Source of the DNA: Chamaecyparis obtusa
Lineage: Eukaryota > Streptophyta > Pinopsida > Cupressales > Cupressaceae
Assembly (NCBI GenBank): GCA_027943335.1
Contig: BSBK01006430.1
Coordinates: 560,501-624,500 of the forward strand
Direction: 5' to 3'
DNA: 64,000 nt
The translations under genes and the position numbers were made by a program. Below, piece by piece: positions 11,021-23,384 of this stretch (the first letter of the stretch is position 1; each line of letters opens with the position of its first letter). The notes under the pieces are model-generated. The model was not told the DNA's origin. It saw only the letters and a program-made list of their open reading frames with translations, and made no database searches.

Positions 11021-11904
11021 ATGGCATTCTTTAGAAAAGAAAGTCCTAAGTTTGATGGAGAGAACTATCTTGATTGGAAGAACAAAATGGTGACACATTT
11101 GCAGTGCATTTCTTTTGAAGTTTTTGAAGTGGCTATCAAAGAAGTTAAGATCCCCTCTCTAGAAGATCTTGCAAAGGAAGATGCTACTGGAAAGCAAAAG
11201 GATTTTTTCCATCAGAATATAATAGCCAAAGAAGCCCTTATCAGCACCTTATCTGATAGTGAGTTTTCAGAGATAAAGAAAGTAGACACAGCTTACAAGA
11301 TATGGAAACACCTAGAAGACATGTTTGAAGGAGATACACAAGAAAATAATGCATGTAGAAAGACATGGACGAAAAGATAAAATGCATTAGAGATGCTACC
11401 TGAAGAAGACATCAAATCTTACAACCAAAGGATTAATGAAGCAGTTGCTGAAATCAAGAACACTGGTGGAAAGATCTTGGAGGAAGACATTATGGATAAT
11501 TTGATGACTAATCTTATAGAAGAGTATGAAAACAAGATCAACATCCTTGATGAGACCATGCAGCTTACAAAAATTTCAAGAGAGAGACCTTGATCAAGAA
11601 AATTTCAGCTTTTGAGATTTCAAGATTGAAGACAGAGCCTAAAAGTGAGATAGCTTTCAAAGCATCAATCCATGATAAGAAATCTTTAAACACTTCTAGT
11701 AATTTTGATGATGAAGATGAAGATAAAGAGATGGATGATATTATTTCTTTGATTTCTAAGAAAGAAAGAAAAGGAAAAGGAAAGTATGAATGTCAGTTAC
11801 CATTCAAATGTTTCTCATGTAATAAGATTGGTCACTTTGCATCTAAGTGTCCTACAAGAGTTAAGAAATTCAGAACTAACTACAAGCCTAAGTATACAAA
11901 ATAA
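11021..11904 (+). pseudogene. Copia-1 Gag remnant
   Basis: The start ATG at 11021 begins 'MAFFRKESPKFDGENY', matching the Copia-2 Gag start. The zinc knuckle CFSCNKIGHFASKC (C-X2-C-X4-H-X4-C) lies near 11809-11850; such knuckles bind the packaged RNA. A stop (TAA, 11378) interrupts the frame after a scrambled stretch near 11340, and a frameshift occurs near 11570-11590. The segment ends in TAA at 11902-11904, after which protease sequence continues in the same frame, so Gag and Pol were probably one polyprotein. Confidence 0.9.
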
Positions 11905-13077
11905 TGTTACTATGTTGGTGATGGAGTTTCTGATGATGATTTAGTTGAAGATGAAATTGGATTCATTTCTATTATGGAAAAGATGTTTGATGAGATGGAT
12001 CTTGAAGATGAAAAAAGGGAGCAAGAGCTAGCATTGATTTCACAAGAAGACATAAGGACATATTGGATTATAGATAGTGGTTGTTCACATCACATGATAG
12101 GTGATAAAGATAGATTTGTTCATCTAGACAAATACAAAGGTGGCATGGTTAGATTTGGAGATAACACTCCTAAACCTATCATTGGTAGAGGAGCTATCAC
12201 ATTGGATGGAAAGAAAAACACTGATGATGTTCTTTACATAGATGGTTTGCAGCACAACCTTCTTAATGTTGGGCAGTTGCTTGAAAAAGGTTATCAGTTG
12301 GAGTTCAAATACAACAAGTGCATCATCAACAAAAAGGATGGTGTAATGATTACATCAAGTTCAAAGAATAAAGGTAATGTTTTTTAGCTTAATTCAAAAG
12401 CAAGTTGTTTTGTTACTAAAGTAGATGATAGTTGGCTATGGCATAAAAGATTGTGTCATATCAATTTTGATAATATAGTAAAGATAAGAAATGTAAAGGC
12501 AGTAAGAGATCTACTTAGCATAGCAAAGCCAGTTGATACTATTTGCAGAGAATGTGTGATGGGAAAGCATGTGAGGAATTCAATCAGAAGCAGCATAATT
12601 TAGAAGAGAACAAGTTGGATCTGATTCATACAGACCTATTTGGACCAACTCAAACAAGATCATACTATGGTGAAAGGTATTTCATTTTGTTTGTTGATGA
12701 TTATTCTAGAATGATGTGGGTTGCATTCTTGAAAGATAAGTCAGAAGCATTTGAGAAGTTCAAAATATTTAAAGCTAAGGTTGAGAATGAATCTAGACTA
12801 AAGATAAAGTGTCTAAGATTGGATAGAGGAGGACAATTCACCTCTGATAGATTTATGAGTACTGCAAAGAACATAGCATAAAGAGATAGTTGAGTGCACC
12901 TAGAACCCCTCAACAGAATGGGATTATCGAGAGAAGGAATAGGATCATCCTTGATATAGCGCCCACCATCATGATTGAAGGAAAATTTGCACACACCTAT
13001 TGGAGAGATGCGGTCAATACAATAGTCTATACTATCAATAGAATACAATTGAGGCCTAGCACAGACAAGACACCTTA
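11905..13077 (+). pseudogene. Copia-1 protease and integrase remnant, first part
   Basis: Protease active-site motif 'WIIDSGCSHHM' lies near 12064-12096. The pre-integrase motif 'SWLWHKRLCHINFDN' follows at about 12430, then 'TICRECVMGKH', the CXXC of the integrase zinc-binding domain, which Copia-2 has lost. The integrase core is visible as 'HTDLFGPT', 'FVDDYSRMMW' and the usual 'APRTPQQNGI.ERRNR' block near 12896-12940. TAG at 12385 stands where Copia-2 has Gln. Frameshifts lie near 12590 and 12855. The frame is cut at 13077 by the TIR transposon and resumes at 14073. Confidence 0.9.
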
Positions 13078-14068
13078 GGGTGAACCCACAATAGTGGGTT
13101 ACACTTTTTTGCCTGAACGGACACTCAAGTCTACATTTTGAGAAAAAATTTCAGATTCAGATGCATATTGTCATTAAACCATTTGAAATCAAAAGATGAA
13201 GTAAATTAGAGTCTTTTAGGATTTTCTATCTAGATTCTAAATATATTTTTTATTTTTATTTTTGAATTTATTTGAATGGTTTTTTCTTTCTCCCACAAAA
13301 ACCGGTATGTTGCTGAAAATGTCATTTTCAAAGAGTTACATTGTTTTCATAGAGCATAACTTTTTTTCTAAATAGATATCAATGTGATTCTTTCAAAATT
13401 AGTTTTGTAACATCCATATAGAGGGAATGCAATTGGTTTCATGACATTATCATGAGTATTTCATATTTTATAAACATTTGAAGTTGACTAAACCGTAATT
13501 TTGACATGCCTTGACTACATAGTTTATAACTTGTCGTGTATTGTCCAATTTTATTTTTATTTTTTTAATAGAAAGACAACTTAAATACCTAGGGTATAGA
13601 TATTTTTTAGAATTTTTTTCCTCTCATTTACTATTTTTCCACAAGTGTCAAACATAGAGGTAGACATACGGTGAAATATCTATGTTTAGTAAAACTAACA
13701 AAACAAAGTCATAATAAAATTCATATATATTAATATTCTAATCATTGGAAAGATTTTTCTCAGTAGTACCTTACTGCATAGATAATTTTGTCAAATGGAT
13801 TCATCTGATCTGCCAAAAGATAAAATCAAAGTGATTTTTTGTCAGCATTTTAATAGGTGCGAAGGAGACTCCATTGCAGGTATGAATGAGGAGTATAGAT
13901 GTTATATCAATGTTTTTTTATCTAAGAGGCTTTGAGCTAACCATTTGTAATTAATTCCTTCAAATGGAACCTCTCAAGGCTTAAATAATCATATTTTATT
14001 AAAAATGTGTTATTTCGGCAAAAATCAGCATGTCTAAAAAAGTGTAACCCACTATTGTGGGGTCACCC
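13078..14068. mobile_element. Non-autonomous TIR DNA transposon, 991 bp
   Basis: Terminal inverted repeats of 33 bp (13078-13110 and 14036-14068) match at 32 positions; they start GGGTGA and differ only at position 7 (A versus C). The flanks carry a 4-bp duplication CTTA (13074-13077 and 14069-14072). Removing the insert and one CTTA rejoins the Copia-1 integrase frame (Asp-Lys-Thr-Pro, then Tyr-Asp-Leu), which fixes the boundaries. Each TIR contains its own small inverted repeat, AACCCAC-AATA-GTGGGTT. The interior is AT-rich with no open frame of note, so it would need a transposase from elsewhere. A 4-bp duplication does not fit hAT (8), Mutator (about 9), or PIF/Harbinger and CACTA (3); I leave it unassigned. 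Confidence 0.93.
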
Positions 14069-14072
14069 CTTA

Positions 14073-14569
14073 TGATCTATGATTTGGTAATGTTCCCATA
14101 GTGAAATACTTCAGAATCTTTGGAAGCAAGTGCTACATCAAGAGAGATGAAGCAATAGGCAAGTTTGATGCAAGAAGCAATGAAGATATTTTCCTTGGTT
14201 ACTCAACTAAAACAAAATCTTATAGATGTCTTAATTTGAGATTGAAGAAGATAATTGAAAGTGCTCATGTTAAGATTAATGAAAATTTTATGGTTCAAGA
14301 AAGATATCATGATTATGCACCTATGATTGAAGAAGAACCTAGTCCTTCCACTAGTGAGACAGTTGTTGAAGAGATGTTTGATAGTATTGATGTATTATTC
14401 AATGACCTTGAAACAAGTGAAGAAGAAACTTAGAAGGAAGATGAGATAGTATCACCTAAAGTTCCAAAGTTTACATCTATATATCACTCTAAGGATGACA
14501 TCATTGGAGATTAGAGTGGCAAAGTCACAACAAGATCAAAAGGAAAGAGTTCAACAGGAAATGAAGTGG
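14073..14569 (+). pseudogene. Copia-1 integrase C-terminal remnant
   Basis: Resumes the frame interrupted by the TIR element: 'KYFRIFGSKCYIKRDEAIGK' lies at about 14104-14163, then 'IFLGYSTKTKSYRC', the standard end of plant copia integrases. An acidic linker follows. TGA stands for the expected Trp near 14088, and TAG codons occur at 14431 and near 14512. Confidence 0.88.
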
Positions 14570-16147
14570 TATGTTTACTATCTCAGATTAAACCTTTAAG
14601 TGTTGAAGATGCATGTAATGATTCAGATTAGCATGATGCTATGAAAGAAGAACTAGATTAGATTATTAAGAATGATACTTGGGAACTAGTCCCAAGACCT
14701 AGTGATAAGAATGTGATTGGAACCAAGTGGATATTTAGAAACAAGATGAATGAAGATGTTACAGTAGTAAGGAATAAAGCAAGGTTAGTATGTAAGGGAT
14801 ATGTGCAAAGAGAAGGTATTGATTATTCAGACACATTTGCACCTGTGAGCAGATTAGAGGCCATAAAGTTATTTCTAGCTTATGCAACATTCAAAAACTT
14901 CAAAGTTTATCAAATGGATGTTAAGTCAGCATTCTTGAATGGAAAGTTAAAGGAAAAAGTATACATTGAGCAGCCAGAAGGATTCACCTTATCAGATAGG
15001 CCTGATATGGTATGCAGATTGAAGAAAGCCCTCTATGAACTTAAGCAAGCCCCTAGAGCTTGGTATGAGAGACTTGATGGATATCTAACAAAAATTGGAT
15101 TCAAGAAATGAGCAGAAAATTGTAATCTATTTATAAGAGAGACATATGAACATTTACTACTTGTAGCTATATTTGTTGATGACATTATCTTTGGGGGTAA
15201 TGAAAAACTTAGTGCAAAATTTTCTAAGGAGATGCAGAGTGAGTTTGAGATGAGCATGATTGGACCTATCAAATACTTTTTGGGATTAAATGTGCAGCAG
15301 ACAGAGAAAGGTATTTTCATTAATTAGTCTAAGTATGTAAAAGAGATATTGAAGAAGTTCAAGATGGATGATTGCAAGCCAGTGGGTACACCTATGATAA
15401 TAGGATGCAAGCTTACAAAAGAAGATGATTCTCCATCAGTAGATATAACATTATACAAGTCTATGATTGGTAAACTCATATATCTTACTCAATCGAGACC
15501 TGATATTTCTAATGCAGTTGGCATAGTTGGAAGATTTACAATAGAGCCTAAACAAAGTCACCTCATGGCAGTAAAGAGAATATTCAAATATTTGAAGGGT
15601 ACTATATATTATGGTCTATGGTATCCTAATTTAGAGAATTTTGAGCTTCATGTATATATAGATGCAAATTGGGTAGGATGCGTGGATGATAGAAAGTATA
15701 CATCATGGATGATAGAAGAGTATATCAGGAGGAGCAATATTTCTTGGTGATAGACTAGTCACTTGGATGAGCAAGAAGTAGAATTGTATTTCTCAGTCAA
15801 CAATAGAAGTAGAGTATGTTGCAGTAGCTTTGAATTGTTCTACAATTGTTTGGATCAAGCACATGTTAAAGGATTTTGGAATTCAGACTGATTATCCTAT
15901 TGTTATTCATTGTGATAACACTAGTACTATCAACATTTCAAAGAATCATGTGATGCATGCAAAGACAAAACACATAGAGATTAAGTATCACTTCCTAAGA
16001 GAGAAAGTGGCAGAGAAAGAAGTCAAATTGGATTATGTGAGTACAAAGGAATAGCTAGTAGATATATTCACAAAACCTTTACTGAAGGATACTTTTGAGT
16101 ATCTCAGGGAGAAGTTGGGAGTAATTCCCTACCCTGATTCTAATTAA
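14570..16147 (+). pseudogene. Copia-1 reverse transcriptase and RNase H remnant
   Basis: Reverse transcriptase motifs in order: '[11 protein letters not shown]' (about 14720), '[12 protein letters not shown]' (about 14908), '[12 protein letters not shown]' (about 15042) and 'FVDDIIFGG' with the catalytic Asp pair (about 15174). RNase H follows: 'YIDANWVGCVDDRK' (about 15655), a frameshift near 15740, then 'HCDNTSTINISKNHVMHAKT' and 'LVDIFTKPL'. TAG replaces expected Trp or Gln near 14630 and 14659, and Gln near 15325 and 16051; TGA occurs at 15109. The polyprotein ends with TAA at 16145. Confidence 0.92.
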
Positions 16148-16545
16148 AGAAAGTGGAGAGAGCATCAGTCCTTAGTGACTGATGGATGGTTGACTACTCT
16201 ACTTCAGGAGTAGTACCGGTGCTTAAATGTTTGGCACCTTTTTCCATTGATGTCAAAGGGGTAATAGTATATAGTCATGAAAAATAGTATTAAAGGGGGA
16301 GTATATAGAATTAAAGAGGAGTGTAGAAAGGGGGAGTAATATTTAGAAGTAAGAGGGAGTAGTATTTAGTCATGGAAGCAATTCAGTTGAGGAAATGAAG
16401 AATGTTGAAGAATATTGTAGCAAATGGAGGATTCATCCTTGGGGGAGTTTTGTTGAGGAAATGAAGAATGTTATAAAATAATTGTTCATTTGGATTGGTG
16501 GTGTTTTTCATTTTATATGTTGCCATCAATGCCAAAGGGGGAGAT
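16148..16545 (+). other. Copia-1 3' untranslated region and polypurine tract
   Basis: Non-coding, with several diverged purine-rich 'GGGGGAGTA' repeats between 16290 and 16370 and a loose duplication of 'GAGGAAATGAAGAATGTT' (about 16388 and 16456). The polypurine tract AAAGGGGGAGA (16534-16544) immediately precedes the 3' LTR and would prime plus-strand synthesis. Confidence 0.8.
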
Positions 16546-17851
16546 TGTTGGAGATTTGCTAGCAAGCCAGTGTTGACTGTATGTTTGTCATTGATGACAA
16601 CATATGGTAAGCAGCATGCGTGGAGGACTCATGTAGGGAGCTTTGAGTATATGTAGCATGGACATGTTATCAGCATGATATCATGGATGTAGAGTTTAAT
16701 TATTAGTATAGATAGTTATGTAGCAGCTTGTGTCAACATTGTTCCTGACAGGGTTACAAGCAGTGTTCTATGTGTGATTGTCTGTATAGTTACCATGGAG
16801 CCTTACACATTTGGATATGTGATGGAGACATGTTAGTGTTGCTACATTCATGGATGTAGAGTTTGATGTGCATTAGAAGTGAGGTTATGCATTCGCTATT
16901 CACCAGTTGCAGTTTCATGTGTTTATCTAGTAGATCCGACAGAGATTATATTGGTATAGGAGTTGTGCCTATCATTTCAGTATGTGTGCTTGGATTAGTG
17001 ATTGGAGAAGATTTAATAATGTTTGGTTAAGAGAGAATTATGTAATTCATCTTGAGGAGAAAGTATCAGTTAATTTGGTAGAGCCAACAGTGTGAAGCAT
17101 GCGTCTACACTTATTGATTTGGACAGGTCCCAGTTTGTGTTGCGTGCTTAGTAGAGCTGACTGAGATGTTATTGGAAAGTGTTATCATTTCTCTAATATG
17201 ATTTCAAGGTGGTTCTAATAGGCTAACTTGATTATATCATTTAGAGGAAAGCTACTTATAGCCAATCATTTGTGATCGCTAGAAGCATGGTATGGAGATG
17301 AAAGATTAGAGAAGAGCAGAGAGTGCGAAGTATTGTGCCATCAAGAAGAGATCTATGTGATAGAGAAGATAAAGTGTGCTATTCAATGGAACTAATCAAG
17401 ATAGAAGGTCTACCTCATAGTTCACCAAGATCTAGCTATAGTCTATATTTGTTATTTAGAAGGTTGCAGACTTCACCCCTTTGAGCAGTGAGCTCTCAAA
17501 AAGTGCATCCTCACCCCTAATAGGATCAATCATAAAAGACTCCTAATAGGGTCCAACCTTTGACCAGGTCACTGTACTTATTGCATTGTAAAGATCAACT
17601 CCTAACCAAGTTGTAAGATCTTCTAACAAGGATCATTATATAGTAGTGTAGTTTATTAGTTGGTGTTAATTCCCACCGAGGTTTTTACCTATTTGGGTTT
17701 CCCCGTAACCAAAATATTGGTGTTGTGCTCAAGTGTTCTTTCATTGTGTTTGTGCTTAAAGTTTAAGTATACTTAATTGGATAAAGAATTTAAACTTGTA
17801 GATAACTGATTCACCCCCCCTCTCAGTTATCTCTTGGGACTATTCCTAATA
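16546..17851 (+). repeat. Copia-1 3' LTR, 1306 bp
   Basis: Starts TGTTGGAG after the polypurine tract and ends CCTAATA, where the intact 5' LTR ends CCTAACA. The last 609 bp align with the 5' LTR. A C-rich tract (TTCACCCCCCCTCTC) lies just before the end, as in Copia-2. Confidence 0.93.
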
Positions 17852-18049
17852 GGGATTTGGTTTAAGCATTCAAGATTCATCATTCAAACCCTAGATCTAT
17901 CCATCATGGTCATGTGATCTTCCTTCAAGATCCTTTTTTCATCTTCAAGATCCATTCATTCTTCCCTCAAGGTGGATTCCAAGCATACACTCATGGAGGT
18001 TTTAATTTACATTTGTTAATGTTATATTCAAGCTTTCATATCAACATAT
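17852..18049 (+). mobile_element. Family G copy A, 5' LTR fragment 1
   Basis: Aligns with 46636-46834 inside the 3' LTR of the same copy. It is cut on the left by Copia-1 and on the right by Family L. The last five bases (CATAT, 18045-18049) are the left target duplication of Family L. Confidence 0.9.
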
Positions 18050-21006
18050 TGTTGGTTAACAGTTTGTCCTCCTTTAAGATTTATACCTTTGACTCTCTAA
18101 ATACCCAATGTGTAGAGAACAAAAGGATGTCACCAATGATTGGGTCAGTGTAAGTCATCTATCACTGCCCTCTGAATTGACAGGTACAGCTCCCTAAAAA
18201 TGCAATGATATGCAATGAATGTGTTTTTATCTATCATCAGATTGTTTCTCATAGGATTTAACCAAATTGACTGTAGGCATAAACAATTCAGGCAAGGAAA
18301 GAGTGGACAATCTATAATCCCAATAGAATGTTGATCACAGATTATCATGAAGTCTATTATCTAACTTAAACCTACCTCATCTAAGAATGCATATCTACTA
18401 ATGAGAATAGAAGTAGAATCATATATAGACAACAAATATAATTGCTTATACTGCAACTACTAATCATGAAATGGAATTCAAGCAGGAATCACAGCTCCAT
18501 ACATAATTGTACTTTCTATTCAGATGCATCTAAATAATAGGGTGAATAGGAGAAGAAACATACATGAAAGGTAAATGGAATTACTTTTATTGCAATTACA
18601 AACATGAAATGGAATCCAGCAAGCAATTACAGCTTCATATATAACTGTCCTGTCTATTCACATGCAAATGAAAACTACTAGTTCAACAAACATGAAAACC
18701 CAGCAAAGTAAATGGAATCACTTATGCTACCCTTACAAGTTTTCTGACCCCCTACATTGAGCTCCCTTTTTGAATTTATAGATTTTACAATACATAAAGT
18801 TCCTTAGAATTCATGACCTTCCCACTTCCTTGAATACAAAGAGACAAGGCACAAAGAAAGAATATTTTTGATAATAGAATTTGAAAAGCCAATCACCGAT
18901 ATAGGAATTAGAAAAGATATCAGAACTGTGACACTTCAATTTGAATCCTTCATCTTCTTTGAACAACACCTGTCAAGCCAAAGTCCATTGGGCTTCTCGG
19001 AGTCAAGTTATCTTTTGAACAATAGTCCATCTGATATACCACTACATCCAACCTTTTTCAAATAGTTTAGAAATACTCAGCATGGCCTTATAAGACATAA
19101 GGGCTTTATCATCACTACCACCTGTGGCAACCCTTGTCGCATCTACTGGACCATAAGCTATAGCATACATCATCTTTAGCATTATCTTCTTCTTTCTTTT
19201 CCTACCCATGACCTCAGTCGACAGGTCGATCATCCATACCAGCCTTGGTTCTTAGTCACCTTCAACTTATTCATTAACGATAGTTGAAAATTTACGTCAT
19301 CTTTCAATCTCTTTATTTTCCTTAAGTCTTGGGTCCCACCTGACAATTTTCTCATCGGACGGTGGTCATATGATCGCAAGAGGAAATAATATTCCTCATG
19401 ATCATATGCCAGTCATAGATCTCCTGTAGTGAACTCATGTTGTTGAATGATCGCATAGCTCTTTTTTACTTTATGCGATCATGCGACCACTCTTTCCACA
19501 TGGTAGTGTCTCCCCTTACCGCACCATATAGATGTTTTTTTTGCAATGGAGAAGTTGTCTCACCATATTTCCACCCATCAAACTTAAGGGTGAGGGTGCT
19601 TTTTTATAACTTGCAGCACGTGCTTTTATCTTTAGATAATAATCAAAGCTTCTTTTTATTGACTTGGGCTATAACTTTTCATTGTCGCATGATTGCATGA
19701 GTGATATTTTATTCATGCAATCATGTGACCACTCTATCATTGGAGCACATGGGTTCCAGTAGAGTACCATCCATCTACCCAAACTTCCATTATCGCATCC
19801 GCACTGTTGCTTACGTGGACTGTACATGGACTGCAACTGAAGTCAATTTAATCTTCCCTATCCTTTGTGCCTCTTTCCCACCTAACTGACTATGCTTCAT
19901 GCCTTGTCACATGATCGCATGGGTATTATTTTATTCATGCGATCATGTGACCACACACCTACCGCAAGGCTTTTCACATCATCTAATCCCTTATCCTATG
20001 TGGGCCCCCCTCTTCACATGGAATACTACAACAAATCAAGAACTGCCACATCATGAAATCTGACAAGTCACACTCATCACCATCTCATCATCACACTTGC
20101 GCTGCTGGCATACGTGGGTCCCAGTGGAGCACATTCATTTGCCTGAACTCCATTTTCACATGATCGCATAGCATTATTTTATTCCATGCGATCATGCGAC
20201 CACTCTCTCATTGGTGCACATGGATGGATCTCATTCTGCCATGAAGATAAATAGGCATGATCAAGGGAAAGCGGCGACCGTAGATATGGAATCAAAGATG
20301 TGAGCCAAATATTTCTTATTTTGATTCCAAATTAAATACTAAATCATGCCACCAACACTTTTTTAAAACACATTACAATCAATGATGTCGATTATCCACA
20401 TGTTCATTATGAAGTTCAGCTCTGTACACATGAAGAACACACCCGATTGTAGTCATTATTCATGCACTCATTATTATACTGAGCATCAACTGCATTTTCA
20501 GCCATCCAAACTTATCACCAAGCTGTTTTTTTCTTGATCCATACATAGGGTACCCAATTCATTGCTATCTCATCCAATTTCTTTCATTTTCAAAAGAGAC
20601 TGGATACAATTCAATCTTTGACTTCCTTGAATTCAAAGAATTGAATCCTTGATCTTGCACACTATTTTTTATTGCACTCCATGAAGCACTTTAAAAACAA
20701 TTGACTATGCATGATCTGAGAATGGCCACATGATGTTTCTAGATGAATCCATATGATTTCCACCACCATCCTGCTTGAAAAAGATCATTAATTGGAGCAC
20801 CAAGTCTTTGCCAGGTTAGGATCTACAACCTACCCAGAATGAAGAGATTTTAACACAACCCACCTGGCTTGAAACAAGGAGCAATTCTAGGGATACCTGG
20901 CAAAGACCTCCTATCCTAGAGAGAAGCTAGACCTAGACACCAGACTTGACAAGACCACATGACTCCAACATTGCCAAAAAAATGGGTGACTGAAAGTCAG
21001 GCAATA
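18050..21006 (-). repeat. Family L 3' LTR (left), with hairpin array
   Basis: Pairs with 23408-26353 at roughly 93-95% identity by eye, with many transitions. The right edge reads CAATA where the other LTR has CAACA. It contains five long inverted repeats with TGATCGCAT cores at about 19367-19409, 19447-19487, 19684-19729, 19906-19951 and 20156-20200. The open frames seen inside recur in the other LTR without a conserved protein pattern; I treat them as non-coding. Confidence 0.93.
19367..20200. repeat. Array of five TGATCGCAT hairpins in the left Family L LTR
   Basis: Each arm resembles GTCGCATGATCGCATGA and is followed after about 10-16 nt by its complement. The four typical hairpins are 220-250 bp apart and are mostly followed by ACCACTCT and a CACATGG-like motif, as if a ~240-bp unit had been tandemly duplicated. 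The first, at 19367, has a different arm ending in GAGGAA/TTCCTC. Confidence 0.88.
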
Positions 21007-21425
21007 GCTAGCTCTGACTGGGGGATCATGTACTACAAAGTGCATGAAGAATTCAGCTTCTCTGGTGAGACAAGTGCTTTAGGCATTGGGTTGCAGAGTC
21101 TAGACCAAAGAGAACAATGAAAAATGCATACAGGGAGGGCAAAGGGGAGCAGGGCAAACTTGAAACAAAGTAGGAGAAAAACACAACTAACTGAGCAAGA
21201 AAAAGCTATACTAAACACACCACAATTGGAAAGAAAAACCTATTTACAAAAGGTGAGGAGACCTCACCAACAGGACCAAAAGAAAAGAAAGATTCATACA
21301 TGACCATTTACAGGGAGAGAAAAGTATGAACCTTTTTCGAATAGAAGAAGATGCTCCATCAATTTGAAGAAGCATTGGTAACCTCTGGCTACTCCTTCAT
21401 TGTTGAACTTGAGTCCAAAAGCTAT
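21007..21425 (-). other. Family L 3' untranslated region
   Basis: Lies between the stop of the acidic protein and the LTR toward which transcription runs. No further coding region and no obvious polypurine tract. Confidence 0.6.
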
Positions 21426-23057
21426 CTACAACATGATGACCCATAGGGCCTTTCCAAACAGCCATGCCTCATCATAGATCTTTGATTTTTTTGTACTTTT
21501 CTGCACACCACTTTTCACATGCTCAACCATCTTTTGTGAAGGAGAAAGACATTTACTAGATTCTGTATATATTGCTAGAAAATACTCACATATGTTTACT
21601 TCATTGTCAACAATATCACCTTTATCAAAAATACCAACATCTGAACCAAGATTGAGAACATCAAAAAGTTCAAGAGATTCTAGAAATGAACTGCTATCAT
21701 ACTGGTTGCAAGCATTATCATCAACAACTTTAGGTTCCAAATCAAGATTGAAACAAAAAGTATCTTCATTACACACAGGGTCCACCAGAATTGAAACATC
21801 TTCTTCACCTACTGCAATTGTTGATTTTGCAAGATGTTTATCCAAATTTAAAATTTCAATACCTGAATTGACCGTGGAAGAAGATTCACATGTGACTGGC
21901 ACCATGAATTGATCAATTTTTATTTCAAGGCTGGAAAAATCTTCATCTAATTCCTTGTCTTCTATAGGATGTTGCAGTACTTCATTAATATCTGATACCT
22001 CTTGTTTAAAATCTATTGTTGCACTAGTCTCTTCATTAACATCTTCAGTAGGATAATTGTCAGAATATATTTTAGCCTTTTCATCTATACATATTTGATC
22101 AGGAACATTCAGTATTGTATTATCTTCAAAGCAAAATGTTTTTGATATCTGATCTTTATCAGCTATAATGAATGAAGGATCAACCTTATTAGGTTCTTTA
22201 ATAACATCAGGAATTTCATCTTTTGATAGCCCATCAGCCTTAGGATGATCTTCAGAAGAAAAATAGTTTGAAACATTATCCTCATTCTTTTCACCCAATC
22301 TACAACTTTCATCAACACAAGAAAAAGGAAACATGGATAAATCTTCTTTTTCAATTTTGTTTACCTTTTCTTCCTGATCTTCAAGAATCTCCCTGTTAGC
22401 CAAATTTTGTCTTGTACAATTCCAGGGCTTTTCTTGCTCTTCTGAAACTAGGCAACTTGTAGACTCTTTACTTACTAGTTCTTCTTCAGGTATAGTCAAA
22501 AGAATAGATTTCTTCTTTTTCCTTTGGGCTTGGACCTTGAAATACTTCTGATGCACATGTTTTAACAATAGGGCAGACTGATGATCTTCAGACACACTCA
22601 ATCCTTTCTTCAAACCCTCAGTCAAACTTAGTTTATACACTTCCCAAAGGAATTGGAAGTTGGGATCATCTTCAGCATTTATCTCCTCAATTGTGGGTTT
22701 CCTTCTAATTTGTTTTCTTGGTTTAACCTCTTTTTCACTCAAGACTGAAAAATTTAATGAGGTGTGATCTTGAGGGGCTTCTAACATTTCACCATCATCC
22801 ATATTGAGCTCTTTCTTTAACTTCTACAACAACTTTGTTTTCTCTTCCACTTCTTTCAGCAAATGATATCTTGCACATATACTCATCCACAACAGAGTAG
22901 TTACATGATCCTCTTCAATACTCAGGTTCATCTTTCTTCCATGAGTAATGCTTTCCCTCCAAGCATCAAACATATCATGCAATACAAAATCAATAGTGTG
23001 ATGAAGTTCTATAAGGGAAGGATCTAGCCTCCTTCCTTTCTCCATTTTAGAAGGCAT
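21426..23057 (-). pseudogene. Family L acidic protein with duplicated motif, one internal TAG
   Basis: One frame runs from an ATG at 23057 (MPSKMEKGRR) to a stop near 21426, about 543 codons, broken only by a TAG at codon 78 (22824-22826). A second ATG at 22802 opens 458 uninterrupted codons. Residues ~12-72 and ~131-175 share the pattern S-[IL]-T-x-G-x-K-x-x-L-S-[IV]-x-E-D-H followed by a Leu-rich helix, which suggests an internal domain duplication. A basic patch (QAQRKKKKS) follows the second copy; the remaining 350 residues are strongly acidic and Ser-rich. No signal peptide, membrane segment, zinc knuckle or enzyme motif is visible. It occupies the position of Gag in an element lacking Pol. 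It could be a highly diverged Gag or a captured gene. I do not recognise it. Confidence 0.75.
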
Positions 23058-23384
23058 GGTCCTTTTACAACAGAGTCTCCAATCTCCTGCAAGTTTTGAG
23101 ATAATACATTTTGAAAATATAAAACACTGGACCATTCAACCAAATTTATGAGGACCAGAGTGGAGTCACCAATCTCTGAGAAGTAGAGATAACTATAAAA
23201 CTAAGGAAACCAATATTAGCATCAATCTTGTCTTCTTCCTCAGTTGGGTGCTTTCCAGTCTTCAACTTTAAGCTTGTTCTTCCTTCAGCATGTGGGACTG
23301 GAAATCTGATTCCTGTGGCAAACACCTTTCTCCATAAGATCAGCTATAAAAGGGGAAACTAGAAATATGTCTATTTACAAATTC
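23058..23384 (-). other. Family L leader with two primer-site-like motifs
   Basis: Between primer site and ORF start. Two imperfect echoes of the primer site read on the minus strand: TTGGTGACTCCACTCTGG at 23155-23172 and ATTGGAGACTCTG at 23071-23083, the latter just upstream of the start codon. No splice sites were assigned. Confidence 0.5.

Larger units (their letters stand above)
10351..17851 (+). mobile_element. Copia-1, Ty1/copia LTR retrotransposon, 5' end truncated
   Basis: Order: truncated 5' LTR, initiator-Met-type primer site, Gag, protease, integrase, reverse transcriptase, RNase H, polypurine tract, full 3' LTR. The order integrase before reverse transcriptase identifies Ty1/copia. 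The 5' LTR lacks about the first 697 bp of the 3' LTR, so no left target duplication can be seen. To the right the sequence runs directly into family G LTR sequence, so Copia-1 was inserted in G copy A. A later deletion probably removed its left end together with the left part of that G LTR. A TIR transposon lies inside the integrase region. Many stops and at least four frameshifts make it dead. Confidence 0.95.
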
